Shown here: one piece after another, positions 52,799-61,654 of the stretch | Layout: each line of letters starts with the position of its first letter | Position numbering within the stretch: the stretch's first letter is position 1 | From: Mycolicibacterium goodii | GTDB lineage: Bacteria; Actinomycetota; Actinomycetes; Mycobacteriales; Mycobacteriaceae | Direction of reading: 5' to 3' | Assembly: GCF_022370755.2 (NCBI RefSeq) | Contig: NZ_CP092364.2 | Span: 5,518,001 to 5,582,000, forward strand | Length of the DNA stretch: 64,000 nucleotides | Made by a program: the position numbers and the translations under genes | The notes under the pieces: model-generated | What the model was told of the DNA's origin: nothing | The model's input: only the letters and a program-made list of their open reading frames with translations | Database searches by the model: none

Positions 52799-53926
52799 AT
52801 GCAAGCGCCATGGTCCGACGTCGCCGGCGGACCGGCTCCGGGGTCCGACGTCGCCGGCGGACCGGCTCCGGGGTCCGACGTCGCCGGCGGACCGGCTCCG
52901 GGGTCCGACGTCGCCGGCGGACCGGCTCCGGGGTCCGACGTCGCCGGCGGACCGGCTCCGGGGTCCGACGTCGCCGGCGGACCGGCTCCGGGGTCCGACG
53001 TCGCCGGCGGACCGGCTCCGGGGTCCGACGTCGCCGGCGGACCGGCTCCGGGGTCCGACGTCGCCGGCGGACCGGCTCCGGGGTCCGACGTCGCCGGCGG
53101 ACCGGCTCCGGGGTCCGACGTCGCCGGCGGACCGGCTCCGGGGTCCGACGTCGCCGGCGGACCGGCTCCGGGGTCCGACGTCGCCGGCGGACCGGCTCCG
53201 GGCCCCAACGCCTCAGCGGGCCCGCCGGCCCAGCCGCACCGCCTGCCCCGCGTGACGAGTTTCCGCACCCGCCGTTCGACGCTGTCCGGCGGTCAGCAGG
53301 ACACCTGGGACCGGCTCTGGCCCGAGCTCGGGATACAGGCCAGGGACGAGAACTCCCAGCCCATCGCCGACCTCGACACCGCGGCATGGTTCGGACGGTC
53401 GGCGCCTCTGGTCCTGGAGATCGGCTCGGGCACCGGAACATCGACGCTCGCGATGGCCCAGGCCGAACCGGACATCGACGTGATCGCCGTCGAGGTGTAC
53501 CGCAAGGGCCTCGCGCAGTTGTTGTGCGCGATCGAGCGCGAAGGCGTCACGAACATCCGGATGATTCGCGGCGACGGCGTCGACGTTCTCGAGCACATGA
53601 TCGGCAGCAACACGCTGACCGGCGTGCGGGTGTTCTTCCCGGATCCGTGGCCCAAGGCCCGGCACCACAAACGCCGGCTGCTGCAGCCTGCCACGGTCGC
53701 GCTCATCGCCGACCGGCTGACCGAGGGCGGAATCCTCCACGCTGCGACCGACCACATGGGTTATGCCGAACACATCGCCGAGGTCGGCGACGCAGAACCG
53801 TTGCTGCGCCGGGTCACCAGAACCGATGACCTGCCGATCTCGCTGGAACGGCCCGTGACGAAATACCAACGCAAGGCCCTGGCCGGTACCGAGGTGGCCG
53901 AACTGGTGTGGGAGAAACGCCTATGA
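52799..53926 (+). CDS. trmB: tRNA (guanine-46-N7)-methyltransferase with tandem-repeat N-terminus
   Basis: TrmB makes m7G46 in the tRNA variable loop using SAM. The catalytic domain occupies the last ~220 of 375 residues: VLEIGSGTGTSTL (SAM), IAVEVYRKG, and FFPDPWPKARHHKRRLL, the tRNA-binding and catalytic signature. Before it lie thirteen copies of the decapeptide SDVAGGPAPG. The M. tuberculosis enzyme (263 residues) has a short non-repetitive N-terminus starting in a similar way (MHAQPGV; here MQAPWSD), which supports the ATG at 52799. GTG 53252, after the repeat, is an alternative start giving 224 residues. The stop overlaps the NYN gene start. Confidence 0.85.
   Translation: MQAPWSDVAGGPAPGSDVAGGPAPGSDVAGGPAPGSDVAGGPAPGSDVAGGPAPGSDVAGGPAPGSDVAGGPAPGSDVAGGPAPGSDVAGGPAPGSDVAGGPAPGSDVAGGPAPGSDVAGGPAPGSDVAGGPAPGPNASAGPPAQPHRLPRVTSFRTRRSTLSGGQQDTWDRLWPELGIQARDENSQPIADLDTAAWFGRSAPLVLEIGSGTGTSTLAMAQAEPDIDVIAVEVYRKGLAQLLCAIEREGVTNIRMIRGDGVDVLEHMIGSNTLTGVRVFFPDPWPKARHHKRRLLQPATVALIADRLTEGGILHAATDHMGYAEHIAEVGDAEPLLRRVTRTDDLPISLERPVTKYQRKALAGTEVAELVWEKRL
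52814..53203 (+). repeat. Thirteen perfect 30-bp tandem repeats
   Basis: The unit begins TCCGACGTCGCCGGCGGACC and ends GGCTCCGGGG. It is repeated 13 times with no internal difference; only the final base of the last copy differs. The 30-bp period keeps the trmB frame whatever the copy number. All six frames remain open through it, which produces many spurious readings on both strands. Confidence 0.95.
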
Positions 53927-54627
53927 GTGTGACCCCCGACATCGAGCAGGACCTCCAGCAAGAATCCTCACCCGAACCCGACCCGGTTCCTGGTGCCCGA
54001 CGGGTCCTGCTGGTCTGGGACGCACCGAATCTGGACATGGGTCTCGGGTCGATTCTCGGCGGCAGGCCGACGGCCGCGCACCGCCCCCGTTTCGACGCGC
54101 TCGGGCGGTGGCTGCTGACCTACACCGCCGAGCTCGCCGAACGCGCCGGGCCGGGAGAAACCGAGATTTCCCACGAGCCCGAGGCGACGGTGTTCACCAA
54201 CATCGCGCCAGGTAGCGCCGATGTTGTGCGCCCGTGGGTCGAGGCGTTGCGTAACGTGGGCTTCGCCGTCTTCGCCAAACCGAAGATCGATGAGGACAGT
54301 GATGTCGACAGCGACATGCTCAACCACATCGCACTGCGCAGACGCGAGGGGCTGGCGGCGGTGCTGGTCGCCTCGGCGGACGGGCAGGCGTTCCGGCAAC
54401 CGCTGGAGGAAATCGCCCGTGAGGGCACGCCTGTGCAGGTCCTCGGATTTCGCGAACATGCCAGCTGGGCGCTAGCGTCGGATACCTTGGAGTTTGTCGA
54501 TCTGGAGGATATTCCTGGTGTTTTCCGGGAACCGCTGCCACGGATCGGCCTGGACTCGCTACCCGAGCAGGGGGCGTGGCTGCAGCCGTTCCGGCCGTTG
54601 TCGTCGCTACTGACCTCGCGTGTGTGA
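53923..54627 (+). CDS. NYN-domain predicted ribonuclease (Rv0207c-like)
   Basis: A 234-residue protein. The core is an NYN (PIN-like) nuclease domain: VLLVWDAPNLDMGLG (first acidic cluster), DVDSDMLNHIAL (second) and AVLVASADGQAF, followed by VLGFREHASWAL. A metal-dependent RNase acting on tRNA or other RNA fits the position right after trmB, whose stop it overlaps (ATGA). The C-terminal ~45 residues are proline-rich and not part of the fold. The gap to mmpL3 is 95 bp. Confidence 0.8.
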   Translation: MSVTPDIEQDLQQESSPEPDPVPGARRVLLVWDAPNLDMGLGSILGGRPTAAHRPRFDALGRWLLTYTAELAERAGPGETEISHEPEATVFTNIAPGSADVVRPWVEALRNVGFAVFAKPKIDEDSDVDSDMLNHIALRRREGLAAVLVASADGQAFRQPLEEIAREGTPVQVLGFREHASWALASDTLEFVDLEDIPGVFREPLPRIGLDSLPEQGAWLQPFRPLSSLLTSRV

Positions 54628-54722
54628 CAACTGCAGAAGACCATAACGGACCCAGAGAGACGGCCTCGCACAGCGCGGGCGCACGGGTCACTAGAGATTT
54701 TGATGGAGCGTTAGGAGCCTAA

Positions 54723-57700
54723 GTGTTCGCCTGGTGGGGTCGGACCGTGTACCAGTTCAGGTACATCGTCATAGGTGTGATGGTGGCCCTGTGTCTCGGC
54801 GGCGGCGTCTACGGGATCAGCCTGGGCAGCCACGTCACGCAGAGCGGTTTCTACGACGAGGGCAGCCAGTCGGTCGCCGCGTCGCTGCTCGGTGACGAGG
54901 TGTACGGCCGTGACCGGACCAGCCATGTGGTGGCCATCCTGACGCCGCCCGACGACAAGTTGGTCACCGACAAGGCGTGGCAGAAGCAGGTCACCGAGGA
55001 GCTCGATCAGGTCGTCAAGGACCACGAGGACCAGATCGTCGGCTGGGTGGGCTGGCTCAAGGCGCCCGACACCACCGACCCGACCGTCAGCGCCATGAAG
55101 ACGCAGGACCTGCGGCACACCTTCATCAGCATCCCGCTGCAGGGTGACGACGACGACGAGATCCTCAAGAACTATCAGGCCGTCGAACCCGAACTGCAGC
55201 AGGTCAACGGCGGCGACATCCGGCTCGCGGGCCTCAACCCGCTGGCCAGTGAGCTGACCGGAACCATCGGTGAGGACCAGAAGCGTGCCGAGGTGGCCGC
55301 CATCCCGCTCGTCGCGGTGGTGCTGTTCTTCGTGTTCGGAACCGTGATCGCCGCGGCCCTGCCCGCGATCATCGGCGGCCTGGCCATCGCGGGTGCGCTC
55401 GGCATCATGCGCCTGGTCGCCGAGTTCACGCCCGTGCACTTCTTCGCCCAGCCGGTGGTCACGCTGATCGGCCTCGGTATCGCGATCGACTACGGCCTGT
55501 TCATCGTGAGCCGATTCCGTGAGGAGATCGCCGAGGGCTACGACACCGAGGCGGCCGTGCGCCGCACCGTGATGACGTCCGGACGCACCGTGGTGTTCTC
55601 CGCGGTGATCATCGTGGCGTCGTCGGTGCCACTTCTGCTTTTCCCGCAGGGCTTCCTGAAATCGATCACCTACGCGATCATCGCGTCGGTCATGCTCGCG
55701 GCGATCCTGTCGATCACCGTGCTCGCGGCCGCGTTGGCGATCCTCGGCCCGCGCGTCGACGCGCTCGGCGTCACGACGCTGCTGAAGGTGCCGTTCCTGG
55801 CCAACTGGTCGTTCTCGCGGCGCATCATCGACTGGTTCGCCGAGAAGACCCAGAAGACCAAGACCCGTGAAGAGGTCGAGCGGGGATTCTGGGGCCGGCT
55901 GGTCAACGTGGTGATGAAGCGGCCCATCGCGTTCGCCGCGCCGATCCTGGTGGTGATGGTGCTGCTGATCATCCCGCTGGGGCAGCTGTCCCTCGGCGGC
56001 ATCAGCGAGAAGTACCTACCGCCGGACAACTCCGTGCGCCAGTCGCAGGAGCAGTTCGACAAGCTCTTCCCCGGTTTCCGCACCGAGCCGCTCACGATCG
56101 TGATGAAGCGCGAGGACGGCGAACCGATCACCGACGCCCAGATCGCCGACATGCGCGCGAAGGCGCTGACGGTCTCCGGCTTCACCGATCCCGACAACGA
56201 TCCGGACAAGATGTGGAAGGAGCGTCCCGCCAACGACAGCGGGACGAAAGACCCGTCGGTGCGGGTGATCCAGAACGGTCTGGAGAATCGCAACGACGCG
56301 GCCAAGAAGATCGACGAACTGCGCGCGCTGCAACCACCGCACGGCATCGAGGTGTTCGTCGGCGGTACGCCGGCGCTGGAGCAGGACTCGATCCACAGCC
56401 TGTTCGACAAGCTGCCGCTGATGGCGGTGATCCTGATCGTCACGACGACGATCCTGATGTTCCTGGCGTTCGGGTCGGTGGTGTTGCCGATCAAGGCCGC
56501 ATTGATGAGCGCGCTGACGCTCGGTTCGACGATGGGCATCCTCACGTGGATGTTCGTCGACGGCCACGGCTCCGGGCTCATGAACTACACGCCACAGCCT
56601 CTGATGGCGCCCATGATCGGTCTCATCATCGCCGTGATCTGGGGTCTTTCGACCGACTACGAGGTGTTCCTGGTGTCGCGCATGGTCGAGGCACGCGAGC
56701 GCGGTATGTCGACCGCCGAGGCCATCCGCATCGGTACGGCGACCACGGGCCGCCTGATCACCGGCGCAGCGCTGATCCTTGCGGTGGTCGCGGGCGCGTT
56801 CGTGTTCTCCGACCTGGTGATGATGAAGTACCTGGCCTTCGGCCTGCTCATCGCACTTCTGTTGGACGCCACCATCATTCGTATGTTCCTGGTGCCGGCC
56901 ATCATGAAGCTGCTCGGCGACGATTGCTGGTGGGCGCCGCGCTGGATGAAGCGGGTCCAGGAGAAGCTGGGCCTGGGTGAGACCGAGCTGCCCGACGAGC
57001 GCAAGCGCCCCACCGTCCGCGAGTCCGAGGTCGATCAGCGGGCACTCGTGGGGGTCGGCGCACCGCCGCCGCCACCGCGTCCGCACGATCCGACGCATCC
57101 CTCCCCCGAGCCGGTGCGCCCGATGCCGCCGATGCGTACCAACGCGCCATCGGCCGCGGGCACCGCACGGATCTCCACGCCCCCGCAGCCACCTCAGCGG
57201 CCGACTGGCGACGAGCCCGCCACCACGCGGTTCGCGATGGCGCGCAACGCGGTTCGCAACGCGGTCAACAACGCCGTGCACGGGGCTGGTGGCAGCGCCG
57301 GCACGGGGGCACCGACCGAACGTGCGCCGCGCCAGGGTGGTGGCTCGGCCCAGCCGCCTGCCCCGCCGCAGCGCGAGGAGCGCGAGATCGAGTCGTGGCT
57401 CGGTGCGCTCCGCGGCCCGGCCACGGCGAAGAACGTGCCTCAGCCGCCCCCGGCGCAGCCGGCGCGTCCGTCGACCGACGCCACACGCGCCATGCCGCCG
57501 CAGGGCCGGCCCGGTCCCGGGCCGGGTGGACCTGGTGACCGGACCGGTGACCGGGGTGGCGACAACGCCCCGACGACCGCGTTCAGCGCGCAGCGCCCAC
57601 CCAACGGTGGTGCTCCGGCGGATGTGACGACGGCGATCCCGACGCCTCCCCAGCGGCCGCAGGAACCGTCGACCGAGAAGCTGAACACGCGCGAGGACAA

Positions 57701-57779
57701 AGCGGACGATCCGGAGACCAAGCGACGTGGCGGCGGCATGAGCGCGCAGGATCTGCTGCGCCGCGAAGGCAGGCTGTAG
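54723..57779 (+). CDS. mmpL3: Trehalose monomycolate flippase MmpL3
   Basis: An RND-type inner-membrane transporter of 1018 residues that moves trehalose monomycolate to the periplasm for mycolic-acid assembly; essential and a common drug target. Twelve helices enclose two periplasmic domains. The proton-relay pairs are Asp256-Tyr257 (GIAIDYGLF) and a second one in GLSTDYEVF, matching M. smegmatis Asp645-Tyr646. The C-terminal ~250 residues are a Pro/Arg-rich cytosolic tail. GTG 54723 has AGGAG 5 bases upstream, within the inverted repeat TTAGG-AG-CCTAA. Compared from memory with M. smegmatis, the core is almost identical and the tail has small indels. Confidence 0.97.
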   Translation: MFAWWGRTVYQFRYIVIGVMVALCLGGGVYGISLGSHVTQSGFYDEGSQSVAASLLGDEVYGRDRTSHVVAILTPPDDKLVTDKAWQKQVTEELDQVVKDHEDQIVGWVGWLKAPDTTDPTVSAMKTQDLRHTFISIPLQGDDDDEILKNYQAVEPELQQVNGGDIRLAGLNPLASELTGTIGEDQKRAEVAAIPLVAVVLFFVFGTVIAAALPAIIGGLAIAGALGIMRLVAEFTPVHFFAQPVVTLIGLGIAIDYGLFIVSRFREEIAEGYDTEAAVRRTVMTSGRTVVFSAVIIVASSVPLLLFPQGFLKSITYAIIASVMLAAILSITVLAAALAILGPRVDALGVTTLLKVPFLANWSFSRRIIDWFAEKTQKTKTREEVERGFWGRLVNVVMKRPIAFAAPILVVMVLLIIPLGQLSLGGISEKYLPPDNSVRQSQEQFDKLFPGFRTEPLTIVMKREDGEPITDAQIADMRAKALTVSGFTDPDNDPDKMWKERPANDSGTKDPSVRVIQNGLENRNDAAKKIDELRALQPPHGIEVFVGGTPALEQDSIHSLFDKLPLMAVILIVTTTILMFLAFGSVVLPIKAALMSALTLGSTMGILTWMFVDGHGSGLMNYTPQPLMAPMIGLIIAVIWGLSTDYEVFLVSRMVEARERGMSTAEAIRIGTATTGRLITGAALILAVVAGAFVFSDLVMMKYLAFGLLIALLLDATIIRMFLVPAIMKLLGDDCWWAPRWMKRVQEKLGLGETELPDERKRPTVRESEVDQRALVGVGAPPPPPRPHDPTHPSPEPVRPMPPMRTNAPSAAGTARISTPPQPPQRPTGDEPATTRFAMARNAVRNAVNNAVHGAGGSAGTGAPTERAPRQGGGSAQPPAPPQREEREIESWLGALRGPATAKNVPQPPPAQPARPSTDATRAMPPQGRPGPGPGGPGDRTGDRGGDNAPTTAFSAQRPPNGGAPADVTTAIPTPPQRPQEPSTEKLNTREDKADDPETKRRGGGMSAQDLLRREGRL

Positions 57780-57786
57780 AGCCCGG

Positions 57787-58926
57787 CTACTCCCGTTCGG
57801 GCAGGTCGTCGGGTTCGGACTCGATGATCGTCGAACTCTCCGCGACCAGCGCTTCCTCCTCGGCGCGCGGATCCCGGGCCAACAGGACCCGGGCCGCGCT
57901 GTTGAGGAACGCCACCGCGGGCACCGCCAGCAGCGCGCCGACGATGCCTGCCAGCACACCGCCGCCGGCGATGGCGAGCACGACCGCCAGCGGGTGGATC
58001 GACACCGCGCGGCCCATCACGAGCGGCTGCAGCACGTGGCCCTCCAACTGCTGCACGGCGATGATCAGCCCGAGGGTGATCAGCGCGTAGATGAAGCCCT
58101 TGGCCAGCAGCGCCACGACCACCGCGAGGAAGCCGGCGACGACGGCACCCACGAGCGGTACGAACGCGCCGAGGAACACCAACGACGCCAACGGCAGCGC
58201 GAGCGGTATGCCCATGATGGCCAGGCCGGTGCCGATGCCGATGGCGTCGACCAGCGCCACGAGGAACGTCGCACGCACGTAGCCGATCAGCGAGTGGAAG
58301 CCGGCGCGGCCCGCGTCACGCACACGCTCGCGCACGTTCTCGGGGAACGCCTTGGTGACAAACGCGAAGATGTTGCGACCGCCCTGCAACAGGAAGATCA
58401 ACGTGAACAGCGTCAGCAGGGCGCCGGTGACCAGCTCGGTGAGCGTGCCTGCGGTGGACAGCGCACCGGTGGTCACCTTCTCCTGATTGCGTTGCAGCGC
58501 CTCGATCGCGGTGTTGCCGGCCTGGTCGATCTGTTCCTTGCTGAGATGCAGCGGCCCGTCGATCAGCCAGTTCCGCACGCCGTCGATGCTGCGGGTCATC
58601 TGCTCGACCAGGTCGGGCGCACCCTCGATGAACTGCGAGACGACGAAGGTCAGGATGCCGCCCACCACCGCGATACCGCCGAGCAGCACCAGCGCCACCG
58701 CGGATCCGCGCGGAGCACCGCGACGGTCCATGAAGTCGACGGCGGGTAGCAGCAGGGCGGCCACCATGGTGGCCAGGGCGACCGGGACGAAGAGGATCTC
58801 GAGCCGCTTTATGAGCCACAGCAACGCCACGATCGCGCCGCCGATGAGCAGTAACCGCCATGACCAGGCGGCAGCCTTGCGGACGAGTGGAGATACCGCC
58901 TCGTCGGCAACGGGGTCCAGTGTCAT
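57787..58926 (-). CDS. AI-2E-family transporter (Rv0205-like)
   Basis: A 379-residue membrane protein with about 8 helices in the TqsA/YdiK-like layout: two N-terminal helix pairs around residues 30-95, a soluble stretch (130-190), then five helices with [16 protein letters not shown] and the conserved [18 protein letters not shown]. Substrate unknown; other family members export quorum signals, or exchange ions. It converges with mmpL3 7 bases away. The start is fixed by TACGCT 6 bases upstream of the ATG (leaderless); an in-frame extension beyond it is antisense to the next gene. Confidence 0.85.
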   Translation of the reverse strand: MTLDPVADEAVSPLVRKAAAWSWRLLLIGGAIVALLWLIKRLEILFVPVALATMVAALLLPAVDFMDRRGAPRGSAVALVLLGGIAVVGGILTFVVSQFIEGAPDLVEQMTRSIDGVRNWLIDGPLHLSKEQIDQAGNTAIEALQRNQEKVTTGALSTAGTLTELVTGALLTLFTLIFLLQGGRNIFAFVTKAFPENVRERVRDAGRAGFHSLIGYVRATFLVALVDAIGIGTGLAIMGIPLALPLASLVFLGAFVPLVGAVVAGFLAVVVALLAKGFIYALITLGLIIAVQQLEGHVLQPLVMGRAVSIHPLAVVLAIAGGGVLAGIVGALLAVPAVAFLNSAARVLLARDPRAEEEALVAESSTIIESEPDDLPERE

Positions 58927-58932
58927 GCCGGT

Positions 58933-58938
58933 AGCGTA
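58933..58938 (-). promoter_or_regulatory. -10 element of AI-2E transporter gene
   Basis: TACGCT on the minus strand, 6 bases before ATG 58926; the same hexamer and spacing as at lipC and the HD-domain gene. Confidence 0.55.
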
Positions 58939-58986
58939 ACCGCGGCACGCCCATGCAAACCGTCTTGAAGCCGCAAACCGCGCGGT

Positions 58987-58992
58987 TACCCT
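58987..58992 (+). promoter_or_regulatory. -10 element of UPF0104 gene
   Basis: TACCCT with 7 bases to GTG 59000, again the leaderless layout; diverges from the AI-2E promoter 48 bases away. Confidence 0.5.
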
Positions 58993-58999
58993 GTAGGGC

Positions 59000-60082
59000 G
59001 TGTCACACGACGCGCAGGCGGATGCCGCCCGCGGCCGAGCGGGCTCTGCGCGGGGCAAGTACTGGTGGCTGCGCTGGGTGCTCATCGCCGTCGCGGTCAC
59101 GGTGCTGAGTGTCGAACTGACCCTGGTGTGGGATCAGCTGGCCAAGGCGTGGAAGAGCTTGATCTCGGCCAACGTGTGGTGGGTGCTGGCCGCGGTGGCC
59201 GCGGCGATGGCGTCGATCCACAGCTTCGCCCAGATCCAGCGGACGCTGCTGTTGTCCGCCGGGGTGCGCGTGCGGCAGTGGCGTTCGGAAGCCGCCTACT
59301 ACGCGGGCAACGCGCTGTCGACGACGTTGCCGGGCGGCCCGGTGCTGTCGACGACGTTCATCTACCGGCAGCAACGCATCTGGGGCGCTTCCCCGTTGGT
59401 GGCGTCGTGGCAGTTGGTGATGTCCGGGGTGCTGCAGATCGTCGGACTCGCGCTGCTCGGCCTCGGCGGTGCGCTGATGCTCGGAGCGAGCAAAAACCCG
59501 CTGTCCCTGATCTTCTCACTCGGCGGGTTGCTGGCGCTGGTGTTGCTCGGCCAGGCCGTCGCCTCACGTCCGGAGTTGATGGACGGCATCGGCGTGAAGG
59601 TGCTGGCATGGCTGAACTCCTTGCGCGGCAAGCCATCTGACACCGGGGTTGCCAAGTGGCGCGAGATCCTCAAACAGCTGGAGTCGGTCAAACTGGGCAG
59701 GCGCGACCTCACGGTGTCGTTCAGCTGGTCGATGTTCAACTGGATCGCCGACGTCGCCTGCCTGGCGTTCGCGTGTTACGCCGCGGGCGGGCATCCGTCA
59801 CTGGCGGGTGTCACGGTGGCCTACGCGGCCGCGCGCGCGGTCGGCTCGATCCCGTTGATGCCCGGTGGTCTGCTGGTGGTCGAGGCCGTGCTGGTGCCCG
59901 GCCTGGTGTCGTCGGGAATGACGCTCGCCTCGGCCATCTCCGCGATGCTCATCTACCGGCTGATCAGCTGGATCTTCATCTCGGCGATCGGGTGGGTGAT
60001 CTTCTTCTTCATGTTCCGCACCGAGACCGATCTCGACGTCGACGAACCGTCCGCCGAACCCGAGCGCCAGGAGCCCAGCTGA
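59000..60082 (+). CDS. Lysylphosphatidylglycerol-synthase-type membrane protein (Rv0204c-like)
   Basis: A 360-residue integral membrane protein of the UPF0104/LPG-synthase transmembrane (flippase-like) family, with about 8 helices. [20 protein letters not shown] and the later [19 protein letters not shown] are its diagnostic segments. It has no aminoacyltransferase domain, so any role would be in lipid handling across the membrane. GTG at 59000 follows a -10 element by 7 bases. The stop overlaps the start of the M23-like gene. Confidence 0.85.
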   Translation: MSHDAQADAARGRAGSARGKYWWLRWVLIAVAVTVLSVELTLVWDQLAKAWKSLISANVWWVLAAVAAAMASIHSFAQIQRTLLLSAGVRVRQWRSEAAYYAGNALSTTLPGGPVLSTTFIYRQQRIWGASPLVASWQLVMSGVLQIVGLALLGLGGALMLGASKNPLSLIFSLGGLLALVLLGQAVASRPELMDGIGVKVLAWLNSLRGKPSDTGVAKWREILKQLESVKLGRRDLTVSFSWSMFNWIADVACLAFACYAAGGHPSLAGVTVAYAAARAVGSIPLMPGGLLVVEAVLVPGLVSSGMTLASAISAMLIYRLISWIFISAIGWVIFFFMFRTETDLDVDEPSAEPERQEPS

Positions 60083-61296
60083 TGCGGTATCCGACTTTCG
60101 CGGTGTCGCTCGGCACAGCGGCCGTCCTGACGATGCTGACCGCGTGCTCCTCCGCCGAGACCACGCAACCCGAGGAGACCACGACCACGACGCAGGCCGC
60201 CCAGCCGACACCGGTGATCGGCTCGGTGCTGGCCGAACCGATCCCGGTGCCCGCCACTGACGGCCGCACCCACCTGGCCTACGAGCTGCTGCTGACCAAC
60301 CCGATGTCGGGCAACGTGACGCTGAACTCGGTGAGCGTCATGGACGGTGACCGCAAGTTGCTGACGCTGTCCGGGGACAGCCTCAAATACTGGACTCGCG
60401 CCCTCGGAAACCCCGCCGCCCCCGCCAACGTGCTCGGGCCCGGCCAGAGCGCGACCGTGTGGCTCGACGTCGTCGCCGACGATCCCGCGCAGGTGCCCGC
60501 CGAGCTGACCCACGCCATCGATCTCACGGTCGCCAAGCCGATGCCGCCCCTCATCCCGGCGAATCTCACCGAGACCATCGCCCCGGTGGCGGTACAGACA
60601 CGCAAGCCGCCGTCGATCTCACCGCCCCTGACCGGCGACCGGTGGCTCGACATCAACAGCTGCTGCGATATGTCCCCGCACCGCATGGCACTGAACCCGA
60701 TCAACGGAAAGCTGTGGGCTGCTGAACGGTTCGCGATCGACTACGTGCAGCTCGGCCCGGACGGGCGCATCTTCACGCAGAACAAGGCCGCCGTCGAGAG
60801 CTACCCGTACTTCGGCGCCGACGTCCACGCCGTGGCCGACGGCCCGGTGGTGTCGGTGCTCGACGGACTGCCCGAGCAGACACCGGGGGTCACACCCAGC
60901 GGGCTGACGCTGGAGCAGTACGGCGGCAACCACATCGTGCAGGACATCGGCGACGGTGTGTACGCGTTCTACGCGCACCTGCGACCCGAGAGCCTCAAGG
61001 TCAAACCCGGTGACGAACTCGGCACGGGGCAGGTGATCGCGGCACTGGGCAACAGCGGGAACTCCGACGCGCCGCATCTGCACTTCCATGTCATGGACGG
61101 CCCGGATCCGCTGGCGGCCAATGGGCTACCGTTTGTGTTCGACTCGTTCCGATTGGATTCCCGTCTGACCTCTACCGCGGCCGGTGACGCCCTGCTGGAC
61201 GGCAAACCGGCTGCGCTGCAACCGGGTTTCGCGACCCGGGAACAGTCCGAGGTCAGCCCGCTGATGTTGGATGTGATGACGTATGCGAGCGACTAG
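60082..61296 (+). CDS. M23-like (LytM) lipoprotein
   Basis: A 404-residue secreted lipoprotein: a signal peptide ending LTMLTACSS (lipobox with Cys22) is followed by a Thr-rich linker and a ~150-residue immunoglobulin-like region. The C-terminal M23 domain has YAHLRP and SDAPHLHFHVMDG, which carry two zinc-site histidines. The first zinc motif (HxGxD) reads YFGAD, so the His ligand is lost and peptidase activity is doubtful; a regulatory LytM role is possible. ATG 60082 overlaps the previous stop by one base. Confidence 0.8.
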   Translation: MRYPTFAVSLGTAAVLTMLTACSSAETTQPEETTTTTQAAQPTPVIGSVLAEPIPVPATDGRTHLAYELLLTNPMSGNVTLNSVSVMDGDRKLLTLSGDSLKYWTRALGNPAAPANVLGPGQSATVWLDVVADDPAQVPAELTHAIDLTVAKPMPPLIPANLTETIAPVAVQTRKPPSISPPLTGDRWLDINSCCDMSPHRMALNPINGKLWAAERFAIDYVQLGPDGRIFTQNKAAVESYPYFGADVHAVADGPVVSVLDGLPEQTPGVTPSGLTLEQYGGNHIVQDIGDGVYAFYAHLRPESLKVKPGDELGTGQVIAALGNSGNSDAPHLHFHVMDGPDPLAANGLPFVFDSFRLDSRLTSTAAGDALLDGKPAALQPGFATREQSEVSPLMLDVMTYASD

Positions 61297-61654
61297 CGCC
61301 CGTGCCCTGGCGGCCGATCTGGTCTGTGTGGTGGTGTTCTGCACGATCGGCAGGCGCAGCCATGCCGAGGGGATCACCGTAGGCGGTGTCGCGGAGACGG
61401 CCTGGCCGTTTCTGGTCGGCACGCTCGTCGGCTGGTTGGTGTCGCGCGGGTGGCAGCGTCCGACGTCGTTGGCACCCACCGGGATCGTGGTGTGGGTGTG
61501 CACCGTGGTGGTCGGCATGCTGCTGCGCAAGCTCACCTCGGCCGGTGTCGCGGCGAGCTTCATCGTGGTGGCGTCGCTGGTGACCGCGGTACTGCTGCTG
61601 GGCTGGCGCGGCGTGCTGGCCGCCACCGCGCGTCGCAAGGCTCAGGCCGGTTGA
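61283..61654 (+). CDS. DUF3054 membrane protein
   Basis: A 123-residue protein with four hydrophobic helices and the family start LAADLVCVVVFCTIGRRSH, then GTLVGWLVSRGW. Function unknown. The ATG lies inside the end of the M23-like gene (14-base overlap), so it is co-translated with it. It overlaps the convergent histidine kinase gene by 13 bases. Confidence 0.85.
   Translation: MRATSARALAADLVCVVVFCTIGRRSHAEGITVGGVAETAWPFLVGTLVGWLVSRGWQRPTSLAPTGIVVWVCTVVVGMLLRKLTSAGVAASFIVVASLVTAVLLLGWRGVLAATARRKAQAG

Noticed and set aside
52814..53203. Repeat array as a possible CRISPR
   Set aside because: Units are directly abutting and identical, with no spacers, and no cas gene is near.
52679..53829. 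Several long open frames on both strands through the trmB repeat region
   Set aside because: The 30-bp unit contains no stop in any frame, so open frames arise automatically; only the frame continuing into the TrmB motifs is real.
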